From: Fibrobacter sp.
Lineage (GTDB): Bacteria > Fibrobacterota > Fibrobacteria > Fibrobacterales > Fibrobacteraceae
Length of the DNA: 55,777 bases
Direction: 5' to 3'
Assembly (NCBI GenBank): GCA_024398965.1
Contig: JAKSIF010000017.1
Span: 1 to 55,777 of the forward strand
Of this stretch, positions 33,503 to 41,813 are shown piece by piece. The notes beneath the pieces were generated by a model. That model did no database searches. It was given only the letters and a program-made list of their open reading frames with translations, and was not told the DNA's origin. The position numbers and the translations under genes were made by a program. The stretch's first letter is position 1, and every line of letters begins with the position of its first letter.

Positions 33503-35464
33503 ATGACCCAAGACACACAATCCATCCGAAACATTGCGATTTTAGCCCATGTGGACGCAGGAAAGACTACTTTATCTGAAAGAATCCTGTTCGCAGCGGG
33601 GGAAGTGCGCCGCCCGGGCAAGGTGGAAGAAGGTCTTGCCACCATGGATTACATGCCCGAGGAAAAGGAACGTGGCATTACCATTGAGAGTGGCGTAGCC
33701 CATTTTGAATGGAAGAACACCTGGTTCAATTTTATTGATACCCCAGGCCATGTAGATTTTGGCGCCGAAGTGGATATGGCACTCACGGCGGTCGAAGGCG
33801 CTGTTCTTGTGGTGAGTGCTGCCAGCGGTGTAGAAACTCAGACTGTTGCTGCTTTTAAGAAGTTACGCGAGGCGGGTGTTCCCACGATTTTATTCGTGAA
33901 CAAGCTGGATAATCCTGACTATTCCCTGGATGAAACCTTGATCAATATCGAGGAAATCCTGGGTGTACGTCCGGTGTTGATGACCATCCCGGAATATAAG
34001 GATGGGCAGATGTGCTCGGTACAGGATGTATTGAGCAAGAGCAGGCTAGTTCATAACGAAAACGGCGAGGAAGTTGTAGATTCCTCTTTTGAATCTAGCG
34101 AAGAACTTCTCCAAAAACACTACAAGGAAGCCTGCGAATTTGCCAGCAATTTTGACGACGAAGTTCTTGAAATGGCCTTGGAAAATAAGCCTGTGCCGCC
34201 CAAGGTTTTGCTTCGCGGTTTAAAGGGCTTGGCTGCCAGTGACGATTATGCGCTCTGTTATGCAGGTTCTGCCATGGCGGGCTTTGGTGTTCGCAGCTTA
34301 CTTACGGCACTGACATTCTTCTTGCCGGAAGTCCCGAAATTTCCGGAGGGAAACCTGGGGCAGGTGATTCGCTTGCGTCATTTCAAGGGCGTGGGGGAGA
34401 TTTCCTTGTTCCGTGCTCACTGCGATATGGAACGTAAGGAATGGCCGGCCGGATTTGAATTTTCACGCCTCAAGGCCAACCTGCTTTTGCCTGTAGATGA
34501 AATTCGCGGGGGTGATATTTATGCCATGCGTGCGCCCTACGAAACGGAACTGGGTCAGGTTGTTTTGCAGGATGGTTCTATTGGGGGCGCCGCGGACCAA
34601 AACATCCGCGACCGCTATCAGCCGCTTTTGCAGACCCGCGTGGAATGCATTAGCACCGATGACTACCATCATGTAGAAAAGAGCTTGAATACATTGAGCC
34701 GTATGGACCCCAGCTTCCGTGTGGTTCATGACGATGGCGGCTTCTGGTATTTGCATACTGTAGGTGAAGTCCAGCTGGATGTTTTGCTGGCTCGTCTCCG
34801 CAGAGAATTCGGCTGTGAAGTGCAGGCCGGCGATCCGGAAGTCCGCTGGCAGGAACGTTTGACCCGCTCTCTGGAATCTGTAGAAAATACTTTCCAGATC
34901 GGCCCTCACAAAATTAGCATTAGGCTGTCTGCAAGTCCCATAGAAAATGATGTGGTGGAAAATGCGACAGAATTGCCTGTGAATCATGACATTCGTTTGT
35001 CTGCAGACTTCTTGGAAAATGCGCCTCGTGAAATTTTGGCGGGTGTCCGTTCCGCCCTGCTGGAAACCGCAGAAATTGGCGTGCTTGGCAAGGGCCCTCT
35101 GGTAGGCGTTCGTTTCGAAGTTTTGGACTTTAGCTGGAGTGACGGTGCCCTGCCTCCCATGATCAAGAAGTGTTGTGCCGATGCGGTAACAAAATTGATC
35201 AAGCCTGCAGATATCGCTGCCTACGAGCCTATTATGGAACTTTCCCTGGAATGTCCGGTGAATTTTGCCGGCGTCATTACCGGAGATATCCAGTCCCGCG
35301 ATGGCAAGGTAAAGGAAATCGGCGGCGATGGCCGCACCCATTTCTTGAAGGCGGACATTCCGCTCCGCAATATCTTTGGCTATGCCACCAACGTTCGTAG
35401 CATTAGCAAGGGTACGGCACTGTATAGCCTGAAGTTGCTGGGCTATAGAATTGCTACGCTTTAA
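33503..35464 (+). CDS. EF-G-like translational GTPase (paralogue)
   Basis: A 653-residue GTPase of the EF-G/TetM superfamily. G1 is AHVDAGKTTL, switch regions follow in EKERGITIES, G3 is DTPGHVDFG and G4 is NKLD. Domains II-V are recognisable, the last being FLKADIPLRNIFGYATNVRSISKGTALYSL. It is about 45 residues shorter than housekeeping EF-G, with a divergent domain IV. This suits an EF-G2-like or ribosome-protection relative better than the main elongation factor. The ATG at 33503 has AAGGTGG just upstream. It is a single gene with no ribosomal-protein neighbours. Confidence 0.8.
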   Translation: MTQDTQSIRNIAILAHVDAGKTTLSERILFAAGEVRRPGKVEEGLATMDYMPEEKERGITIESGVAHFEWKNTWFNFIDTPGHVDFGAEVDMALTAVEGAVLVVSAASGVETQTVAAFKKLREAGVPTILFVNKLDNPDYSLDETLINIEEILGVRPVLMTIPEYKDGQMCSVQDVLSKSRLVHNENGEEVVDSSFESSEELLQKHYKEACEFASNFDDEVLEMALENKPVPPKVLLRGLKGLAASDDYALCYAGSAMAGFGVRSLLTALTFFLPEVPKFPEGNLGQVIRLRHFKGVGEISLFRAHCDMERKEWPAGFEFSRLKANLLLPVDEIRGGDIYAMRAPYETELGQVVLQDGSIGGAADQNIRDRYQPLLQTRVECISTDDYHHVEKSLNTLSRMDPSFRVVHDDGGFWYLHTVGEVQLDVLLARLRREFGCEVQAGDPEVRWQERLTRSLESVENTFQIGPHKISIRLSASPIENDVVENATELPVNHDIRLSADFLENAPREILAGVRSALLETAEIGVLGKGPLVGVRFEVLDFSWSDGALPPMIKKCCADAVTKLIKPADIAAYEPIMELSLECPVNFAGVITGDIQSRDGKVKEIGGDGRTHFLKADIPLRNIFGYATNVRSISKGTALYSLKLLGYRIATL

Positions 35465-35541
35465 AGCTTCTGCCGACGTTGATTTTTTGTGTAAATGCCT
35501 TTAAAAAAAGATTATATCGGGTGAGTGTTAAGGAGGTTATC

Positions 35542-35964
35542 ATGAAGCATTACGCTCGTTTTGCAACTTTATTGTCTGTCGCATCCCTCATGTTGGTTCT
35601 TGCTGCTTGTGGTGACGACTCAAGTTCCACTTCTGCAAACAATGATTCCGAAACCAAATCCTCCAGTTCCTCGGTGATTGAGCCGGAGTCCAGTGATTCC
35701 GTTGATGAACCGTCCAGTTCGCAATCCGAGCCGCAGGAAACACAATTGAGTTCTTCGTCGGAAGCAGAATCCGCTTTGGTTGTTCCTGAAGGCGGCCTGT
35801 TCCGCTGGGTAGGTTCCGAAGGAGCCCGAGTTATCACAGGTCTCGACACTGATGTTGCTACGGCCACTGAAAAGTTGGTCTCTGTCAAGTTTATGATCCA
35901 GGGCGAAGATAAGGACACCGGTAGTTTCAACATCATGTCCATTGGCTCCTACGTTGAAATGTAA
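35542..35964 (+). CDS. Small Ser-rich lipoprotein
   Basis: A 140-residue lipoprotein. The signal peptide ends in LAAC near residue 21, and a low-complexity Ser/Glu/Asp linker covers about residues 24-75 before a small domain (VPEGGLFRWVGSEGARVITGLDTDV). The last part is beta-rich and has no family I recognise. An AAGGAGG ribosome site six bases before the ATG fixes the start. A terminator follows, so it is a single-gene unit. Confidence 0.75.
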   Translation: MKHYARFATLLSVASLMLVLAACGDDSSSTSANNDSETKSSSSSVIEPESSDSVDEPSSSQSEPQETQLSSSSEAESALVVPEGGLFRWVGSEGARVITGLDTDVATATEKLVSVKFMIQGEDKDTGSFNIMSIGSYVEM

Positions 35965-35996
35965 GAGATCCGCTGCAATGGCGATTGTCGTCTACG

Positions 35997-36028
35997 AAAA
36001 AAGGTCGCTTGGTTAAGCGACCTTTTGT
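35997..36028. terminator. Bidirectional terminator
   Basis: AAAAGGTCGCTT-GGTT-AAGCGACCTTTT is a perfect 12-pair stem flanked by A and T runs. It separates the lipoprotein gene from the convergent PD-(D/E)XK gene. Confidence 0.9.
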
Positions 36029-36043
36029 TTGTAAATACTGAAG

Positions 36044-36919
36044 TTATTGCGCTGCGAGTTTTGCCTTAAGTTCCGCTATAATTCGATCCTTTTCTGCGGC
36101 TTCTTGTTTGATTGCTGCAATCTCTTGCTTCTGTTCCGCGATTTCTTTTTCCTGCTCGGCAATCAGTTCTTCGGTGTACTTGCGTGTTGAAATTGCGTCC
36201 AGTCTACGACGTTCTTCCATCTCCTTGCGGTAGGCTTCGATTTGCTCTGCGCTGAATGCCATAAGATCCTCGTACACATTTTCAAAAGGTTTAACCCGTG
36301 TAGGCTTGGCTATAAACTTACATAAATCCAGAAGGTTTTGCAAGTATTCATCGTTGCGTCCCACGTTTTCGCGAATCGCTTGTTTCAGGAAATTCAGCTG
36401 GATAATGCACCAGTGCATGGTGTCGAATTTGAACATGCGATTTTCCTGTGCGGAAATATCCAAATTCAAGAGCCATGATGTGTTCGGGAAAATGCAATCC
36501 TGCGAAATGATGATCTGGTAGCATTTATTTAGTTCCTTATATTTAGCGCCCTTGGCTGCCTGGGAGGCGTAGAGCTTGGCCCCGTAATACGAAAGCCTCT
36601 TGGCGTAATCGTCCTTTTCTGTCCACAGCTGAACTTCTACATCGGCCTCGTCGCCATCGTCCATGACCACGCGGACATCGAAGCGTGAGGTCTTTTCAGT
36701 TTTAGGCTGCGTGGATGCGAAGGTTTCTGTAACAAGAGGCTCCGCCTTTTGCAGCTTCTTGCCAATGAGCGTTGACATTAGCTGCCGCAAGTTCTCCCGG
36801 GACTTGGGATTGTCGCGGGTATATACATACTTGAAGGCGCAATCCGCCAACAGCGAGGCAATTTCAGTTTTTGGGGATTCGTTGTGAGCGAAGGTGTTTG
36901 CTGTTTTTTGTGAGGGCAT
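36044..36919 (-). CDS. Rpn / PD-(D/E)XK nuclease family protein
   Basis: A 291-residue protein of the Rpn (recombination-promoting nuclease, once called PD-(D/E)XK transposase) family. The start LLADCAFKYVYTRDNPKSRENLRQLMSTLIG and the catalytic pattern RFDVRVVMDDGDEADVEVQLW (Asp, then ExQ) near 80-100 are characteristic. The C-terminal 70 residues are a strong coiled coil of Glu/Lys/Gln heptads. Related genes are numerous in gut bacteria and their ends vary. It lies alone between two hairpins, and its role in the cell is not established. Confidence 0.85.
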   Translation of the reverse strand: MPSQKTANTFAHNESPKTEIASLLADCAFKYVYTRDNPKSRENLRQLMSTLIGKKLQKAEPLVTETFASTQPKTEKTSRFDVRVVMDDGDEADVEVQLWTEKDDYAKRLSYYGAKLYASQAAKGAKYKELNKCYQIIISQDCIFPNTSWLLNLDISAQENRMFKFDTMHWCIIQLNFLKQAIRENVGRNDEYLQNLLDLCKFIAKPTRVKPFENVYEDLMAFSAEQIEAYRKEMEERRRLDAISTRKYTEELIAEQEKEIAEQKQEIAAIKQEAAEKDRIIAELKAKLAAQ

Positions 36920-36933
36920 ATTATCTCCTATAA

Positions 36934-36962
36934 GAAAAAAACACTTGATTAACTCAAGTGTT
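36934..36962 (-). terminator. Terminator behind the DUF58 gene
   Basis: Read on the minus strand, AACACTTGA-GTTAA-TCAAGTGTT is a perfect nine-pair stem followed by TTTTTTCTT. It lies between the DUF58 stop and the Rpn-like start. Confidence 0.85.
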
Positions 36963-37045
36963 CAGGAGACGATTCGTAACGCTCGGGATGTAATATAGCT
37001 AAGCCGCCTATTTTGTAAAGGGCCGTAAAGTAAAAGAATTGTAAA

Positions 37046-37936
<891 letters not shown>

Positions 37937-38150
37937 TTTTAATCTCTTCTCCCGAAAGAATATACAAAATTCCGAAAGTGAAGTCTGGTTTTCATGAAAA
38001 ACTTTGTTTTTTACGTAAAAACGCCGTAATTTACAGTACGATGTTGTTGTCTAGAGACTACGGGAATGGGGACGCATCTATATGAGAAATGGAAATTATT
38101 ATATAGATTTAGAATGAACCGGTTTGGTGTTACGGTTCTATGGAGTTGTT

Positions 38151-40751
38151 ATGGGATACAAGTTTGGATTTTCCAAGGCCCTTTGTGTTGGTGCCTTTGG
38201 CTTGTTGAATTTTGCTGGGTCGGTTGTGGCGGCTCCTTTGGCTTTCCCGGAAGCCTTGGGCTTTGGCGCCAATGTGACCGGTGGTCGTGGCGGAACCGTC
38301 TACCATGTGACCAATTTGAACGACTCTGGCGAAGGTTCTTTCCGAGACGCAGTCAGTGCACCTAATCGAATTGTTGTGTTTGATGTGGGTGGGTATGTGA
38401 CTTTGAAGTCTGCGGTTACCATCAAGAGTAATATCACCATTGCCGGCCAGACTGCTCCCGGTGAAGGCATCGGTTTTCGTGGAGGAAAACTTTCTACGGG
38501 TAAGCAGAAGAATATCATCATTCGATATATTCGTGTGCGCCCCGGTAGTATTACCGCAAGCACCAAGGACGATGCTCTGAACCTTTACGACTCCAAGGAC
38601 ATTATTGTTGACCATAGTTCCATTGAGTTTGCTCCCTGGAATAATTTCGGTGGCAGCTCCGATAATGCGGACTATCGAGTCACCGGCATTACAGTGCAGA
38701 ATTCCCTGATTGCTAATCCCATTTATCAGCAATTTGGCGCTCACATTGAATCCATCGATGGAACTTGGGCTTGGTACAACAACGCGTTCATTAACACCCA
38801 TAATCGAAATCCTCTGGACAAGATCAACGATATTTTTGTGAACAATGTCCATTACAATTTCGAGGCAGGATTTACTACCCATACAAGTGCCAAGTTCAAG
38901 CACGATATTGTGAACAACTATTTTGTCTACGGCCCCAAAGGTAAGAATGAATGGTTCCAGATGGATCCGAACCAGATTATTTATGCCAGTGGCAATATGG
39001 TGGATTCCAATCGCGATGGTATTTTGAATGGTGGCGCCTCTAAAATCTATTGGTACAATGGCCAGGGAACTTTGCTCAATGAACCGTGGAATGAATTGAC
39101 CTCCAAGGGACCCATGTTGAGTGCGGCAAGCGCCTGGCGTTATGTGAACTCCCAGAGTGGTGTACTTCCTTACGACGACATTGACTCCCTAATTTGGTAC
39201 CAGGCAAGCACCTTAGGAAAAGTGGGTGGTCATGATGCCAGTGGATCTCTCTATACCACAGAGGCTCAAACAGGTTTGGCAGACAACGGTTGGGGAATTA
39301 TCAAGGGCGGCGAAAAACCGGCCGACTCCGACAACGATGGTGTTCCTGATTTCTTCGAGGAATCCATGGGCTACAATTCCGGAAAGGATGACGCCATGAC
39401 CATCGGTGAAGACGGCTATGCCTACATTGAGAAGTACATCAACTGGCTGGGGGCTATGCACACGAAGGTTCCCCAGAACGGTTCTGGTGATTTCGATCTT
39501 CGTACGATTACTCGCGGGTTTGCTGCCGTAGCTCCGACTTATAGCGTGGAAGCTGTTGATGGCGGAACTGTCGCTCTGCAGGGTAACGGCTATGTAGTCC
39601 GTTTTACTCCTAACGCAAATTATACGGGCCTGGCTGCGTTCAAGTACACTGTGAAGGGTAATGACGGCACCCAGTACACAGGGCGCGTGGAAGTTCTCGT
39701 GGAAAAGAGTGATCTGGTTGTGGGCCCGTCGCTGTTCCCCCAGAGCGGCTCCTTGAATCAGGAGATTTTCAAGGGCGATGCCATTAAGGATATTGTCTTG
39801 AAGTTTGCCAACTGCGGTGGCGCTGAGGCTACGGAGCTGCCCGATGGCATCAAGGCAACTGTGGATAAGACTGCAAAGACCATTACGTTGAGCGGAACTC
39901 CCTCCAAGACCGGCGTGCAGAAGATCTCTGTGAAGACGATCGATGACGATGGCGAGACTGTCGTGGTGGATGGGTCTATCAATGTGAGATTCAATGCGGA
40001 ACCTGTTGCCGGTGCCGCTGTGTTGAGCGATGTCAATGCAGCTTATCCTAATGATGGCATTGGTAACTATGAAGAGAACAATGCCGGCTGGCGTAACGAA
40101 GGCTACTACAACTTCAATAACACCATGGATAGCTACGGCGTTTGGAACCTGATGGCAGAAACTGGCAAGGCCGGCGCTTTGGTGACAATCCGTTTTGCCA
40201 ATGGAGGCAAGTCCGCTCGCCCCATGGAACTGTTCGTAAACGATGTCAGCTATGGAATCATTGATTTTCCGGCAACTGGCGCCTGGACGACCTGGGACAG
40301 CGTTTCCGTGAAGGCAGACCTTGTGAAGAATGGAAATATTCTGAAGTTGGTTTCCCAGAGTGCGGATGGCGGCCCCAATGTGGACCAGATTGGTTTTGAC
40401 GTGGCTGGCGTTAAGCAGGTGGAAGGCGAAGTCGTTGTGGAAAAGGATGACCAGACGGATTCCTGTGAAGAAGGCAAGGAAGACGAGTGTGATTCGGAAG
40501 AAAAGGATCCGACCGCGATTTCTTACGGGTCTACAGTACCCCTGACTCATGCAGCTGTTGCAAGTTTCGACTTTGAGCGAGGTGCGATATTTGCCTCCCG
40601 CGATGGTTACGCAGTTGTTTCCGTGTTTAATGCAAGCGGTCGCCTGGTGGCAAAGTTTGCTGGCGATGTGAAGGCCGGAGTAAACCGTCTTGACATTAAG
40701 AAGGCGAATCTGCCTAGAGGGCATTACGAAACCAAGGTGACTTTCCGCTAG
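38151..40751 (+). CDS. Secreted pectate lyase with CBM35-like and sorting domains
   Basis: An 866-residue secreted enzyme. A signal peptide of about 28 residues precedes a right-handed beta-helix lyase domain (to about 390; GGRGGTVYHVTNLNDSG and ITIAGQTAPGEGI match family PL1). Then come a calcium-type repeat DSDNDGVPD near 391, Ig/cadherin-like regions, a CBM35-like carbohydrate-binding domain at about 620-754 (NAGWRNEGYYNF, VDQIGFD), an acidic linker and a C-terminal domain from 790 (VSVFNASGRLVAKF, LPRGHYETKV) that looks like a type IX sorting signal. It should cleave pectin in plant cell walls. The ATG at 38151 is chosen for the signal peptide. Confidence 0.87.
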   Translation: MGYKFGFSKALCVGAFGLLNFAGSVVAAPLAFPEALGFGANVTGGRGGTVYHVTNLNDSGEGSFRDAVSAPNRIVVFDVGGYVTLKSAVTIKSNITIAGQTAPGEGIGFRGGKLSTGKQKNIIIRYIRVRPGSITASTKDDALNLYDSKDIIVDHSSIEFAPWNNFGGSSDNADYRVTGITVQNSLIANPIYQQFGAHIESIDGTWAWYNNAFINTHNRNPLDKINDIFVNNVHYNFEAGFTTHTSAKFKHDIVNNYFVYGPKGKNEWFQMDPNQIIYASGNMVDSNRDGILNGGASKIYWYNGQGTLLNEPWNELTSKGPMLSAASAWRYVNSQSGVLPYDDIDSLIWYQASTLGKVGGHDASGSLYTTEAQTGLADNGWGIIKGGEKPADSDNDGVPDFFEESMGYNSGKDDAMTIGEDGYAYIEKYINWLGAMHTKVPQNGSGDFDLRTITRGFAAVAPTYSVEAVDGGTVALQGNGYVVRFTPNANYTGLAAFKYTVKGNDGTQYTGRVEVLVEKSDLVVGPSLFPQSGSLNQEIFKGDAIKDIVLKFANCGGAEATELPDGIKATVDKTAKTITLSGTPSKTGVQKISVKTIDDDGETVVVDGSINVRFNAEPVAGAAVLSDVNAAYPNDGIGNYEENNAGWRNEGYYNFNNTMDSYGVWNLMAETGKAGALVTIRFANGGKSARPMELFVNDVSYGIIDFPATGAWTTWDSVSVKADLVKNGNILKLVSQSADGGPNVDQIGFDVAGVKQVEGEVVVEKDDQTDSCEEGKEDECDSEEKDPTAISYGSTVPLTHAAVASFDFERGAIFASRDGYAVVSVFNASGRLVAKFAGDVKAGVNRLDIKKANLPRGHYETKVTFR

Positions 40752-40770
40752 AATAAACCCTTCATATGAT

Positions 40771-40797
40771 AGCCCGAGCGTAAGCCCGGGCTTTTTA
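40771..40797 (+). terminator. Terminator of the pectate lyase gene
   Basis: AGCCCGAGC-GTAA-GCCCGGGCT forms a nine-pair stem with one mismatch, followed by TTTTT. It lies 20 bases after the stop. Confidence 0.85.
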
Positions 40798-40800
40798 CGT

Positions 40801-40828
40801 TTGAAAATTCGATGTCATTTGTTAAATT
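40801..40828 (+). promoter_or_regulatory. Promoter of prmA
   Basis: TTGAAA (40801-40806) and TAAATT (40823-40828) are 16 bases apart, and the ATG follows six bases after the -10. The mRNA would begin at the start codon; no ribosome site is present. Confidence 0.5.
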
Positions 40829-40834
40829 TTGGCT

Positions 40835-41680
40835 ATGCAGAAAGTTGATACATGGTATAAGGCTGAGGGCTACTGCCCGGAAGAAGAATTTGAAATTGCA
40901 AGCTACCTGCTTTTTGAAGCTGGTGTTGCCACCCTTGAGGAATTGGATCCCAAGGAAGAAGGCCGTACGGACTTCTGTTTCTACACAGGCGATGTGGAAG
41001 AACGCGACCGTATCGTTGCGGAATTCCCCCAGTATCATTTTACGGTTTCCGAGGAACCTGCCAAGGATTGGGACAAGTGGTGGCGTGATCGTGCCCAGCC
41101 CGTGTCTGTGTGCCCCCATCTGGTTGTGCGTCCGCCTTGGGTTGAATATAATCCGGAAGACGCCGAAACTGTAGTGCTTGAACTGGAAGCAAAGACTGCT
41201 TTTGGTACTGGTGAGCATGATACCACCAGCAGCTGCGCCCACTTGATGGAATCCATTGATTTTAACGGCAAGTCCGTTCTTGATATCGGTACGGGAACTG
41301 GCATCTTGGCTATGTTTGCCCGCCGTCGCGGAGCAAAGATTGCGGTGGGTACAGAAATCGATCCTCAGGCAATTCCCTGCATTAACGAAAACTTTGAACG
41401 TAACGGCTTTGACGCCAGCGATTGCGTCCTTGGCTTCCTGGATTCCTTCAAGGACGGAACCAAGTTCGACGTTATCCTCTGTAATATGATTCGCAGTGAG
41501 CTGTGGCCCATGCGCGATGACATGGAAGACCTGCTGGCTCCCGGTGGCGAAATCATTATTTCTGGTCAGCTCCTTACCGAAAAGGATTACATCCTCAAGT
41601 GGTTTGAAGAAGCCGGCTTCTCCGTAGTTAAGGAAAGAGAAAGTGGCGAGTGGTGGAGCGTTCTTGCAAAGAACGCGTAG
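40835..41680 (+). CDS. prmA: Ribosomal protein L11 methyltransferase
   Basis: A 281-residue methyltransferase. The N-terminal substrate-binding domain (about 1-90) is followed by the SAM domain with TAFGTGEHDTTSSC near 125 and DIGTGTGILAMFARRRGA near 148, and CNMIRSELW near 210, which corresponds to the NPPY-like active-site loop. It trimethylates L11 in known cases. The ATG at 40835 agrees with the promoter spacing; a TTG two codons upstream is less likely. It is a single gene between two terminators. Confidence 0.92.
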   Translation: MQKVDTWYKAEGYCPEEEFEIASYLLFEAGVATLEELDPKEEGRTDFCFYTGDVEERDRIVAEFPQYHFTVSEEPAKDWDKWWRDRAQPVSVCPHLVVRPPWVEYNPEDAETVVLELEAKTAFGTGEHDTTSSCAHLMESIDFNGKSVLDIGTGTGILAMFARRRGAKIAVGTEIDPQAIPCINENFERNGFDASDCVLGFLDSFKDGTKFDVILCNMIRSELWPMRDDMEDLLAPGGEIIISGQLLTEKDYILKWFEEAGFSVVKERESGEWWSVLAKNA

Positions 41681-41751
41681 CTGCAAACGCCGTCGATAAT
41701 TTCGGCTAGATATTCGCCCCCGTAGGGGTGTCGGACTGGTCTACAGAATAA

Positions 41752-41789
41752 AAGAAAAACGGTTCCCCCAAGGGGAGCCGTTTTTTGGT
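41752..41789. terminator. Bidirectional terminator
   Basis: AAACGGTTCCCC-CAA-GGGGAGCCGTTT is a 12-pair stem with one wobble, flanked by A-rich and T-rich runs. It ends prmA on the plus strand and the metalloprotease gene on the minus strand. Confidence 0.88.
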
Positions 41790-41813
41790 GTTTGTTGTTT
41801 GGTATGAGGAACT

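Noticed and set aside
36044-36919. Insertion sequence
   Set aside because: The product is sometimes labelled a transposase, but there are no terminal inverted repeats or target duplications; the flanking hairpins are terminators.
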